43,254 nucleotides of DNA, from contig NZ_QGKS01000260.1 in assembly GCF_003172935.1 (NCBI RefSeq), positions 1 to 43,254 of the forward strand, read 5' to 3'. The position numbers were made by a program, and so were the translations under genes. How positions within the stretch are numbered: the first letter of the stretch is position 1; each line of letters opens with the position of its first letter. A model generated the notes under the pieces. It ran no database searches. It saw only the letters and a list, made by a program, of their open reading frames with translations, and was not told the DNA's origin. Source of the stretch: Micromonospora sicca (GTDB lineage Bacteria > Actinomycetota > Actinomycetes > Mycobacteriales > Micromonosporaceae). Below are positions 7,491 through 15,452 of the stretch, in pieces.

Positions 7491-8663
7491 TCAGATCCGG
7501 TTCTCCGCCAATCGGCGGATAGCCGAGGCTGCGGCGCCGCGTGCCCAGTCCTCAAAGGTGTGCGGGCGCGTGACGATCCGGCAGCGGCTCGCCGCGCCGA
7601 ATGCGTGCTCGGCGTACGCCGCACGCAGGTGTTCCTCGAAGAGGTCGAAGTCGCTCACCGCCTCGCCGCCGATGATGACGAGTTCGGGCCCGGCGAGGTT
7701 CACCAGTGTCGCGATCGCCGTGCCGATCACGGTCGCTGCCTGCTCGAACGTCCGGACGGCGATGGGGTCGCCGCGGTGCGCCAGGTCGAGGACCTCGTCG
7801 ATCGACAGATCCTTGCCGTGGCCTCGGGAGACCTCGGCGACGATGGCGGGGGTGCCTGCGACCGCCTCGACGCAGCCGCGGCGACCACAGGGGCAGATCC
7901 GGTCCGGCGAGGTCAGCGGGAGGTGCCCGATCTCGCCCGCGACGCCGTAGGCACCTTCGACGACCGCCCCGTTGACGTGTATGCCGCTGCCGATGCCGCG
8001 GCCGATCGTGACGATCGCGAAGGAAGCGGTGCCCACGCCCACGCCGAACCAGTGCTCCCCGATCGTGAGGGCGCGAACGTCGTTCTCGACCAGCACGTCG
8101 CGGTCGAGGCGGCCGGTCAGGATCTTCCCGAGCGGCACATCGGTCCAGCCCATGATCGCAGACTCGCGGACGATGCCGCTGTGCGCGTCGACGTCGCCGG
8201 AGACGGTGACCCCGACGGCGCAGATGCGTTCGGCTCGCACGCCGAGCAGGTCTACGAGTGTGGTCCCGGTCGCCTCGATGGCGTCGACGACGATGTCGAG
8301 GTTGGTGGAACGGAGCGGACGCCGGTCGCTGGCCAGGATGCTCGTCGTCAGATCGGTCGCCACGCCGACGATTTCGTCGGCGTTGACCTTGATGCCGACG
8401 AAGACCAGCGCATCGGGAACGACCATGACCGGGTTCGCCGGCCGCCCTGGCTGCCCGTCGCGCTGCGACTCGAGCTGGTCGGAGACGAGGCCGGCCCCGA
8501 TGAGCGGCGCGACCGCCTTCGTGACCGCCGCTTGCGAGAGGCCCGTGAGCCGGGCGATGTCGATGCGGGTGATCGGGCCCCGCGTGAGGATGCTCTTGAA
8601 GACCTCGGCCGCCGCCGCGGAGGCCCCTCGGAGCAGCGAGACTGCGGCGGCTGCTTCGCTCAT
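7491..8663 (-). CDS. second ROK-family transcriptional repressor
   Basis: The product has 390 residues. The helix-turn-helix (about 15-80, with ITRIDIARLTGLSQAAVTKA) is close to that of the first ROK protein. The ROK domain follows with GRGIGSGIHVNG, GVAGEIGHLPL and the zinc motif CPCGRRGCVE beginning about residue 257. The similar recognition helices (SSAAVTKA versus SQAAVTKA) agree with the similar operator cores found at 116, 3421 and 11689. The gene lies downstream of the GH95 gene on the same strand with a 144-bp gap, so it may have its own promoter. It most likely represses the GH95/permease and GH36/SGNH transcripts that diverge at about 11.7 kb. Confidence 0.92.
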   Translation of the reverse strand: MSEAAAAVSLLRGASAAAAEVFKSILTRGPITRIDIARLTGLSQAAVTKAVAPLIGAGLVSDQLESQRDGQPGRPANPVMVVPDALVFVGIKVNADEIVGVATDLTTSILASDRRPLRSTNLDIVVDAIEATGTTLVDLLGVRAERICAVGVTVSGDVDAHSGIVRESAIMGWTDVPLGKILTGRLDRDVLVENDVRALTIGEHWFGVGVGTASFAIVTIGRGIGSGIHVNGAVVEGAYGVAGEIGHLPLTSPDRICPCGRRGCVEAVAGTPAIVAEVSRGHGKDLSIDEVLDLAHRGDPIAVRTFEQAATVIGTAIATLVNLAGPELVIIGGEAVSDFDLFEEHLRAAYAEHAFGAASRCRIVTRPHTFEDWARGAAASAIRRLAENRI

Positions 8664-8807
8664 TCCCGGGATCCCTCTTGCTTGGACGCCGGCCAGGGCG
8701 TGGTAACGCGTCGATCGGACACTACGGTAGTCAGCGAGCGGGGCGGAGCCGGCGCCGTCACTGACGCCCGGTTGGGTGGGTGTGGTGGGTCTGATGTGCC
8801 GGCGCGT

Positions 8808-11291
8808 TCATACGCTCGGCGGTGAAGGCCGGCGGGTGCGCCGATGGCGCTGACGCTGTCGGCGAAGATGCGATGTCCAGGTCGGCGCGGGGTGGTCGGA
8901 CGGCCGTAGCGTGACCTCGCCGTGTGCCGGGAGCTCGAATTCGAGCAGCCGGTCGCCGTGCTCGACGACGATCCGGTGCGGGGCGCCGCGAACGTCGCGG
9001 ATCACGGCGGTCTCGACGGCGCTGTCCGCCCAGGCGAGGTCGACCTCGAGTCCGCCGCGTGCGCGCAACCCCGCTACCCGGCCGCAGGGCCATTCCGCAG
9101 GCAGTGCGGGCAGCAGCCGGATGCGGCCGTGGTGGCTCTGCACGAGCATCTCGGCGATCCCCGCCGTGAACCCGTAATTGCCGTCGATCTGGAAGGGCGG
9201 GTGCGTGCTGAACAGGTTCGGCAGGAGCCCGCCCCACTCGGATCCGTCGACGGGGGCGAGCCTGCGGTGGTCGCGGTCGAATGCGGTGATCGCCTCGAGC
9301 AGTAGTGCTCGGGCTTCGGCGGCGTCGCCGAGCCGGGCTCGAAGCGCGATCTTCCACGCCCACGACCAGCCCATCGCCCCGGGTCCGCGGGCGTCGAGGA
9401 AGCGGCGCGCCGCTTCGGCGAGCTCGGGCGTGCGGACGGGGTCGATGAGACCGAGCGGGTAGAGCGCGACGAGCGGAGACATGTGCCGATGGTGCGGGTC
9501 CTCGTCCGCGACATCCGTCGACCATTCGCGCAGCCGGCCGTCGGGGCCGACCTCGAGCTCGGGGAGCCGTTCGAGGGCGGCGGCGAGGTCGACGTCGAGC
9601 GGGTCGTCGAGGCCGAGCACGGCGATGGCCGAGCGGGCGCGCTCGAACAGCGCTCGGATGAGGGCGATGTCCGTCGTCGTCGAGACGCTGAGCGCTTCGG
9701 GCCGTCCATCGGGGCCGACGAACAGGTTCTCGGGCGAGGTCGACGGGATGGTGCGCAGCTGGCCGGTCACGGGGTCGTCGACGAGCCAGTCGAGGCAGAA
9801 CAGCGCTGCCCCGCGCATGAGCGGCCATACGGTGTGCTCGAGCAGTTTGAGGTCGCCGGTGAACTCGTAATGGTCCCAGAGGTTGTGGGTGAGCCAGACG
9901 CCGCCCATCATCCAGATCGCCCAGCTCGGGCCGCCGTGACCCATGCCGACCGGCAGGCTCCAGCCCCAGAGGTCGCTATTGTGGTGGGCGACCCAGCCGC
10001 GGGCGCCGTAGAGGCGGGCCGCGACGTCGGAGCCGGTGCTCGCGATCCGCCGCACGAGTGCGATCAGCGGGTCGGTCGAATCGTCGAGTCCGACCACCGG
10101 TGCCGCCCAGTAGTTCATCTGCGTGTTGATGTTGATCGTGTAGTTGGACGACCAGGGCGGTCTGAGCTCGTCGTTCCAGATCCCCTGCAGGTTCGCGGCG
10201 GGATTGCCCGAGCGAGACGACGCTGCGAGCAGGTAGCGGCCGTACTCGGCGAGCACGGTCGCCCGGAGGCCATCGTCGTCGCCCTGGAGAATGTCGCGCT
10301 CGACGTCCCAGGTGCCGGCCCGCCGACCGCCGATCGCGAAGCGCGCCCCCGAGGCATGGTCCCGCACGTCCGCGAGGTGCTCGGAGAACCGCTCGTCCGC
10401 CGTCTGCCGCAGGGCGGCCGTCGCGTTCGAGAGCGCGCGCTCCCGGATCTCCTCGCGGGAGGAGCTGCGCCAGTCGGCGCCGTCAGGGTCGGCCCACCAC
10501 GATGCGGCCCGGCTCGACGTGGAAAGAGCGATCAGCAGCCGGCTCGCCCCGCGGATCCGCAGGGTGTCGCCGACGGAACCCTCGGTTCCGTCGCTTCGCA
10601 CCGCGAGCGCCGCGACCGCGAAGTGGTCGAAGCCGTCGGCTTCACCGGAGAGGAAGCGATGAGCCGGCTCCACGGCCGTTTCGTGCAGGGGGGCACCGTC
10701 GATCGGCGCGACCACGTCGAGGGTGATGCCTGTCGCGGCGGTGTCGCGTCCCGCCTCGCACAGGCGCGTCGACAGGCGTATGTCGACGTCGAGCACCGGC
10801 CGGTCGGCGAGGTACTCGACGAACAGGCAACCGGCAGGCGCGGAGACGAAGGTGCGGCGCGTGGCGGCGGCGCCGTCGATCGCGAGCGATTCGGTCACGT
10901 GCGCCTCGTCGAGGTCGAGGATGCGGGCGGGCCGGCCTTCCGCGACGGCCGCGCCGCGCGTCTCGAGCTCCAGATCGACGAACGGCAGGAACTCCTGGGA
11001 GTACGGGCCCTGAAAACTCATCAGGAGCGCTTCGGCACGTCGGAGGTCTCCGGCATCGATCGCCGACCGGATCTCGGCGAGGCGTTCGGGCCCGGCTCCG
11101 TGCGCCACGAGATCGGCGAGCGCGTCGGCCGGCCCGTCGGGGTGACCCGACCAGATGGTCGCGTCGTTGACCTGGATGCGCGTCTGAGCGCCACCGAAGA
11201 CCATCGCACCGATGCGGCCGTTGCCGAGGGGCGTGGCCTCCACCCACTCGCGTGCGGGCTGCCGCCAGGCGAGGCGGAGCGTCTCGGCCAT
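8808..11291 (-). CDS. glycoside hydrolase family 95 (alpha-L-fucosidase or alpha-L-galactosidase)
   Basis: The product has 827 residues, an inverting GH95 enzyme that would remove terminal alpha-1,2-L-fucose or L-galactose, as found on xyloglucan. The start MAETLRLAWRQPAREWVEATPLGNGRIGAM is family-typical (quoted in part: the PLGNGRIGAM motif). Also visible are NYTININTQMNYWAAP, which carries the conserved Asn pair of the active site, and QIDGNYGFTAGIAEM with the conserved Asp. No signal peptide is seen. The last 20 or so residues are Arg/Pro-rich and do not look like family sequence, so the original stop may have been lost and the frame extended to 8808. Upstream the start codon overlaps the stop of a truncated permease, a deletion scar. 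Confidence 0.88.
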   Translation of the reverse strand: MAETLRLAWRQPAREWVEATPLGNGRIGAMVFGGAQTRIQVNDATIWSGHPDGPADALADLVAHGAGPERLAEIRSAIDAGDLRRAEALLMSFQGPYSQEFLPFVDLELETRGAAVAEGRPARILDLDEAHVTESLAIDGAAATRRTFVSAPAGCLFVEYLADRPVLDVDIRLSTRLCEAGRDTAATGITLDVVAPIDGAPLHETAVEPAHRFLSGEADGFDHFAVAALAVRSDGTEGSVGDTLRIRGASRLLIALSTSSRAASWWADPDGADWRSSSREEIRERALSNATAALRQTADERFSEHLADVRDHASGARFAIGGRRAGTWDVERDILQGDDDGLRATVLAEYGRYLLAASSRSGNPAANLQGIWNDELRPPWSSNYTININTQMNYWAAPVVGLDDSTDPLIALVRRIASTGSDVAARLYGARGWVAHHNSDLWGWSLPVGMGHGGPSWAIWMMGGVWLTHNLWDHYEFTGDLKLLEHTVWPLMRGAALFCLDWLVDDPVTGQLRTIPSTSPENLFVGPDGRPEALSVSTTTDIALIRALFERARSAIAVLGLDDPLDVDLAAALERLPELEVGPDGRLREWSTDVADEDPHHRHMSPLVALYPLGLIDPVRTPELAEAARRFLDARGPGAMGWSWAWKIALRARLGDAAEARALLLEAITAFDRDHRRLAPVDGSEWGGLLPNLFSTHPPFQIDGNYGFTAGIAEMLVQSHHGRIRLLPALPAEWPCGRVAGLRARGGLEVDLAWADSAVETAVIRDVRGAPHRIVVEHGDRLLEFELPAHGEVTLRPSDHPAPTWTSHLRRQRQRHRRTRRPSPPSV

Positions 11292-11593
11292 CAGTTGATT
11301 CCCGCGCCGAGCGAGCACCAGAAGAACTGGTCGCCTGCGAGCTTCACGTGGTTGCCGAAGCCGACCCAGCGGGGCCGGGTGAGGACCGCGTAGCCGGCGA
11401 AGCTCAAGCAGAGGCCGCGGAGCGCCGGGTAGACCGCGAAGCCGACGAACGAGGGCGCGATGAGCGCCCAGGCGAGCCGTGCGTCCCCGCGGTGGGCCGG
11501 GGAGCTCGCGTTGATCGGGCGGCGCGGCGTCTTACGCCGCATCGCCTGTAGCGGTGGCCGCGTTTCGCGAGCCGTTGATTTCCAAAGCGCCAT
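11291..11593 (-). pseudogene. N-terminal remnant of a sugar ABC-transporter permease (MalF type)
   Basis: About 100 residues remain from an ATG at 11593 (GGAAG just upstream). After a basic N-terminus, the sequence WALIAPSFVGFAVYP starts the first membrane helix, and the following PRWVGFGNHVKLAGDQFFW block is the classic N-terminus of a MalF-like permease. The frame then ends (GAGIN, stop) with TGATG, where the GH95 ATG begins. Five of the six usual membrane segments, the partner permease and any substrate-binding protein are absent, so a deletion has fused the permease start to GH95. The promoter at 11676-11705 is still intact and now feeds this stub and GH95. Confidence 0.8.
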
Positions 11594-11675
11594 TGGTCTT
11601 CCTGCTCCCGCATGTTCGACCTGTCGCGCGGTGCTCGACGGCGAGGTGACCGACTTCCCCTGCGCTTGCCGCGAC

Positions 11676-11721
11676 AGCGTAGACATGATTAATTTACGGC
11701 GTCAAGTAACTTCCCTGTAGC
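11676..11721. promoter_or_regulatory. ROK-type operator with divergent promoters for GH95/permease stub and GH36/SGNH
   Basis: TTAATTTAC (11689-11697), spacer GGC, GTCAAGTAA (11701-11709) is a 9-3-9 palindrome (7 of 9 pairs) sharing GTCAAGTA and the 3-bp spacer with the operators at 116-138 and 3421-3443. Leftward, TTGACG (complement of 11700-11705) and TACGCT (complement of 11676-11681), 18 bp apart, read into the permease stub. The -35 box lies inside the palindrome. Rightward the boxes are weaker: TTTACG (11693-11698) and TGTAGC (11716-11721). Confidence 0.58.
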
Positions 11722-11742
11722 CGTCCACGGAGGCTGTGACCC

Positions 11743-13947
11743 ATGCTTTCCGGCGCCGAAGCCGTACTCACCCTGCGTGCCGGAGGCACCGCCTTCATCG
11801 TCGAGGTGCGCCATCCCACCCCCCGAGTCCTGCACTGGGGGGCGGATCTCGGAGAGCCGACGGACGGCCGCGACGAGGAGCTTCGGCTCACCGCCGAACC
11901 CGCCATCCTCAACAACTCGCCCGACGAACCCAGGGTCCTGTCCGTGTGGCCGAGCGAGTACGACGGCTGGTCGGGCACCACCGCGCAGTCGGGGAACGCG
12001 GCGGGGTACGCGACGACCCCGCGGCCCCTGCTCGAGTCGCATCGCATCGACGTCCCGGGCGACGGCGTCGGCGGCAGCATCGAGTTCCGATTCGTCGACC
12101 GGGTGACGGCGCTTCGGTCCACCGTCGTCTACGAACTGGACCGTTTCGGCGTGCTCGCCGTTCGGATGAGCATCGAACGCGACGCGGCCCTCAACGCGTC
12201 GACCGGTGGCGCGCCGTACACGCTCGACGGCCTCCTCGCGCTCATGCCCGTGCCCGAACGGGCGACCGAGCTGCTCGACTTCACCGGGAAGTGGTGCCGT
12301 GAGCGCGCTCCGCAGCGCACGCCGTTCGGGTTCGGCACGCACGTGCGCGCCGCGCATCGCGGCAAGCCCGGGCACGACTCGCCCTACCTCCTCGTCGCGG
12401 GGACGCAGTCGTTCGGCTTCGGCCACGGCGAGGTCTGGGCGATGCACCTGGCGTGGAGCGGCGAGCAGCGCTACCTCGCCGAACGCCTCCCCGAAGGAGC
12501 CGGCGCCTTCTCCGCCGTCATCGGCGCGGGTGAGTCCCTGCACTCGGGCGAGGTCATCCTCGCCGACGGGGACCGCTACGAGGCGCCGACGGTGCTGTTC
12601 ATCTGGTCGGATGCCGGCACCGACGGCGTCGCGGATCGCCTGCACCGCCGACTGCGCAGCCGGCCGAGCCATCCCTCGACGCCGCGACCGCTGGTGCTGA
12701 ACACCTGGGAGGCCGTCTACTTCGACCACGACCTCGACCGGCTCACCCAGCTCGTGAAACGAGCCGCCGAGGTGGGCGTCGAGCGGATCGTGCTCGACGA
12801 CGGCTGGTTCCATCGGCGCCGCGCGGCCGACGCCGGCCTCGGCGACTGGTTCGTCGACCGCGACGTGTGGCCCGACGGCCTTGGCCCGTTCGTCGAGGTC
12901 GTGCGTTCCCACGGCCTGCAGTTCGGGCTCTGGTTCGAGCCAGAGATGGTCAACCTCGACTCGGCGCTCGCCGAACGGCATCCGGATTGGATCCTCGGGC
13001 CGAGCGCCGGTCTCGGGTCGAGTTCAAGGCAGCAGTACGTGCTCGACATCGCCCGCCCCGAGGCGTACGAATACCTGCTGACCCGCATCGACGCTCTCGT
13101 CCGTGAGCACTCGATCGACTATCTCAAGTGGGACCACAACCGCGACCTGCTCGAGGCGGTCAGCCGCGAGGCGAGCGGCGACCGGCCGAACGTCCGCCGG
13201 CAGACGCTCGCGCTCTACCGGCTGCTCGACGAGCTGCGCGAACGGCACCCGGGCCTGGAGATCGAGACGTGTTCCGGCGGCGGCGGGCGTGTCGATCTCG
13301 GCATCCTCGACCGCACCGATCGGGTGTGGGCCTCGGACTGCAATGACCCGGTGGAACGTGTGCAGATCGAGCGGTGGACGCGGGCACTCGTGCCGCCGGA
13401 ACTCATCGGCTCGCACGTCGGACCGGCCCGGGCCCACACCACCTCCCGCACCACCGACCTGTCGTTCCGGCTCGTCGCGTCGCTCACGGCGCACGCGGGT
13501 ATCGAGCAGGACCTCACCGTCGCGAGCGACGACGAACTCGCGACCATCGCCGCGTGGTCGCAGCTGTACCGCGAGTTCCGCCCGTTCCTCCACACGGGGC
13601 GGGTCGTCAACGCCGACCTCGCTGACGACGCGACCGCGCTCTACGGCACCGTCGCCCGCGACGGCTCGAGGGCCTTGTTCACCTGGGTGCGGTTCCAGAC
13701 CTCCGCGGCCGGCCAGTCCGGCCGGGTCCGCTTCCCCGGACTCGACCGCACCGCCCGCTACCGAGTCGTCATCCGAGAGGAACTCGGCGCGGCGAGCCGG
13801 CACCAGGGGCGAGACCCCGAGTGGGTGGCCCGAGCCGCCGAACACCCGATCGAGCTCTCCGGCGCCGTGCTCGCGGGGGCCGGCGTTCCCATGCCGACGC
13901 TCAACCCGCAGCAGGCGATGCTCATCGACATCGGAAGGATCTCATGA
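11743..13947 (+). CDS. second alpha-galactosidase, glycoside hydrolase family 36
   Basis: The product has 734 residues. It has the same three-part GH36 layout as the enzyme at 210-2303, with LDDGWFHRR, GLWFEPEMVN, YLKWDHNRD (nucleophile Asp about 464), CSGGGGRVDLGIL and SDCNDPVER (acid/base Asp about 532). It is longer at the N-terminus and differs enough from the first copy that recent duplication is unlikely. The ATG at 11743 has GGAGG nine bases upstream. The stop overlaps the next start (ATGA), coupling it to the SGNH hydrolase. There is no signal peptide. Codon style, like the rest of block 7.5-14.5 kb, differs from the flanks. Confidence 0.93.
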   Translation: MLSGAEAVLTLRAGGTAFIVEVRHPTPRVLHWGADLGEPTDGRDEELRLTAEPAILNNSPDEPRVLSVWPSEYDGWSGTTAQSGNAAGYATTPRPLLESHRIDVPGDGVGGSIEFRFVDRVTALRSTVVYELDRFGVLAVRMSIERDAALNASTGGAPYTLDGLLALMPVPERATELLDFTGKWCRERAPQRTPFGFGTHVRAAHRGKPGHDSPYLLVAGTQSFGFGHGEVWAMHLAWSGEQRYLAERLPEGAGAFSAVIGAGESLHSGEVILADGDRYEAPTVLFIWSDAGTDGVADRLHRRLRSRPSHPSTPRPLVLNTWEAVYFDHDLDRLTQLVKRAAEVGVERIVLDDGWFHRRRAADAGLGDWFVDRDVWPDGLGPFVEVVRSHGLQFGLWFEPEMVNLDSALAERHPDWILGPSAGLGSSSRQQYVLDIARPEAYEYLLTRIDALVREHSIDYLKWDHNRDLLEAVSREASGDRPNVRRQTLALYRLLDELRERHPGLEIETCSGGGGRVDLGILDRTDRVWASDCNDPVERVQIERWTRALVPPELIGSHVGPARAHTTSRTTDLSFRLVASLTAHAGIEQDLTVASDDELATIAAWSQLYREFRPFLHTGRVVNADLADDATALYGTVARDGSRALFTWVRFQTSAAGQSGRVRFPGLDRTARYRVVIREELGAASRHQGRDPEWVARAAEHPIELSGAVLAGAGVPMPTLNPQQAMLIDIGRIS

Positions 13948-14552
13948 ACCAGCCGACCATCCTCTTCGCCGGCGACAGCGTCACCGACTGCGGGCGGCGT
14001 GAAGACTCAGCCGGGCTCGGAGACGGATACGTCCTCCGGATCGCTGAGACCCTGGGGGGCGAGGCGCACTGGCTCAACCGCGGGATCAGCGGCGATCGGA
14101 GCCGCGATCTCCGCGAGCGGTGGGACCGAGATGTGCTGGCGGCGCGGCCGGCGCTCGTTAGCGTGCTCGTCGGCGTCAACGACACCTGGCGACGCTACGA
14201 CAGCGACGACCCGACCCCGGCGGCGGACTTCGAGGCGAACTGTCGCGCGCTGCTCGAGCCACTCGCCGCCGACCGCGTCGGACTCGTGCTCATCGAGCCC
14301 TTCCTGCTCCCGGTGCGGGCGGAGCAGGTCGCCTGGCGTGAGGACCTCGAACCGAAGATCGCGATAGTGCGGAGCCTCGCGCGGGACTATGACGCCGCGC
14401 TCGTGCCGGCGGACGCGGCCCTCAACGCCGTCGGCGACGCAGCCGGACTCGCGCCCGACGGCGTGCATCCAAGTCATCGCGGTCACGAGGTGCTCGCGGC
14501 GCTGTGGCTTGAACACGCGGCTTCCCAGTTGACGGCGGTGCTCCGACGTTGA
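13944..14552 (+). CDS. SGNH/GDSL-family hydrolase (probable carbohydrate acetylesterase)
   Basis: The product has 202 residues. It shows the GDSL block with the nucleophile Ser (LFAGDSVTDCG), the block III Asn motif GVNDTW, a Gly in NRGISGD (block II), and the C-terminal DGVHPSHRGH with catalytic Asp and His. The layout resembles small cytoplasmic GDSL esterases that deacetylate oligosaccharides. The ATG at 13944 overlaps the GH36 stop (ATGA) and has GGAAGGA upstream. Co-translation with an alpha-galactosidase suggests that it clears acetyl groups from galactosyl side chains before hydrolysis. That is inference. Confidence 0.9.
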   Translation: MNQPTILFAGDSVTDCGRREDSAGLGDGYVLRIAETLGGEAHWLNRGISGDRSRDLRERWDRDVLAARPALVSVLVGVNDTWRRYDSDDPTPAADFEANCRALLEPLAADRVGLVLIEPFLLPVRAEQVAWREDLEPKIAIVRSLARDYDAALVPADAALNAVGDAAGLAPDGVHPSHRGHEVLAALWLEHAASQLTAVLRR

Positions 14553-14605
14553 GGTGACGAGCCGCCCCGCCGCCTCCGGCAGGGCCGTCCCTGTTCGGGG
14601 GCCGG

Positions 14606-14663
14606 CCCCACCCACGCCTGGCGGCCGGACCGTAGCCGGTCCGGCCGCCAGGCGTGGGTGGGG
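14606..14663. terminator. perfect 27-bp hairpin, bidirectional terminator
   Basis: Bases 14606-14632 and 14637-14663 are perfect reverse complements over 27 bp with a TAGC loop. The hairpin lies between convergent genes and touches the stop codon at 14664-14666 of the secreted-protein gene. It is exceptionally long and GC-rich for a terminator, and it has no T-run on either side. Blocking read-through in both directions is the simplest role. Confidence 0.75.
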
Positions 14664-15116
14664 TCAGGACTTGGACAGGGTCACGATCGACGTGTCGTCG
14701 ACCGTGACGGAGTCGCCGTACTCGTTGTAGTAGGCGGTCGCCTGGGTGCTGACCTCGGCGTCGCCCTTCCCGAACGGCGTAGTGCCATTCGGCGTGGCCG
14801 AGGCCGTCCACTCCACCGCCGTACCCGGCGTGCAGTTCACCAGGGCACCAAAGGTGCCGCGGACCAGCTCCTTCTTGACCACCTGGAAGACGGCGCCGGT
14901 GAGCGATACGGACGCGGGCTGGTCGCACGTCACGGTGCCGTGCACCATCGCTTTGCCGCTCACCGCACTGGCCGTGCCGTCGCTGGCGACGGCGAGCTGA
15001 AGGTCCAGGGCGGCCATGGTCTCGGCCTGTGCCGGCGCCACAGTGGCCAGTCCAGCGAGCACACCGGTGATCGACAAGGCGGCCGCGACAGCCGCCCTGC
15101 GCCATTGTCTTTGCAT
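14664..15116 (-). CDS. small secreted protein of unknown function
   Basis: The product has 150 residues from the ATG at 15116 (GAGAGGAAAC upstream). A clear signal peptide covers about residues 1-32: basic start MQRQWRR, a hydrophobic Ala/Val/Leu stretch and a likely cut after APAQA. The mature part is a Thr/Ser/Val-rich beta protein with two cysteines that could pair (in GTVTCDQPA and LVNCTPGTA). It resembles small immunoglobulin-like secreted proteins annotated as hypothetical in actinomycetes (DUF6299-like is a guess only). It has no obvious enzymatic motif and no operon partner. Confidence 0.75.
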   Translation of the reverse strand: MQRQWRRAAVAAALSITGVLAGLATVAPAQAETMAALDLQLAVASDGTASAVSGKAMVHGTVTCDQPASVSLTGAVFQVVKKELVRGTFGALVNCTPGTAVEWTASATPNGTTPFGKGDAEVSTQATAYYNEYGDSVTVDDTSIVTLSKS

Positions 15117-15344
15117 CCCCGTTTCCTCTCTGTGCGACAAACAGCCGCCCGGGCGGTTTCCCGGAGACAGCTGTCCGGCAATTACCGCATGTCTCACCGA
15201 TCCTGTTGGACCCTGGCGGCATACTCCCCCAAATGGTGTCAACGACGGTGACCGGACGGCCGCGCCGTTGGCGACCGGCGGCGAGAGGAGGAGCAGAGAT
15301 CGAGGAGCGGGTTCGGCAGATCCACCGCTGGCTGTCCATTGCCT

Positions 15345-15437
15345 TTACTTCTTGATGTAGTCGGCCCGCCGGTCCGCATCCTCCTTCGTCGCGAACACCT
15401 CGACCACCAAGCCACGGTCGGTGACATCGACGTACAG
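15345..15437 (-). pseudogene. orphan C-terminal fragment of a small hypothetical protein
   Basis: Thirty codons ending in TAA read [20 protein letters not shown] and then a charged tail ending YIKK. The segment looks like genuine protein (alternating strand, then amphipathic helix) but has no ATG or GTG in frame close upstream before the MalY promoter region. It is probably the tail of a gene cut away when the MalY gene or its neighbour arrived. The flanking 15117-15344 holds no other gene I can support. Confidence 0.35.
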
Positions 15438-15452
15438 CCTAGGGTGGGCGGC

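Noticed and set aside
9483..11393. 636-codon plus-strand open frame opposite GH95
   Set aside because: Antisense shadow of a gene with clear GH95 motifs.
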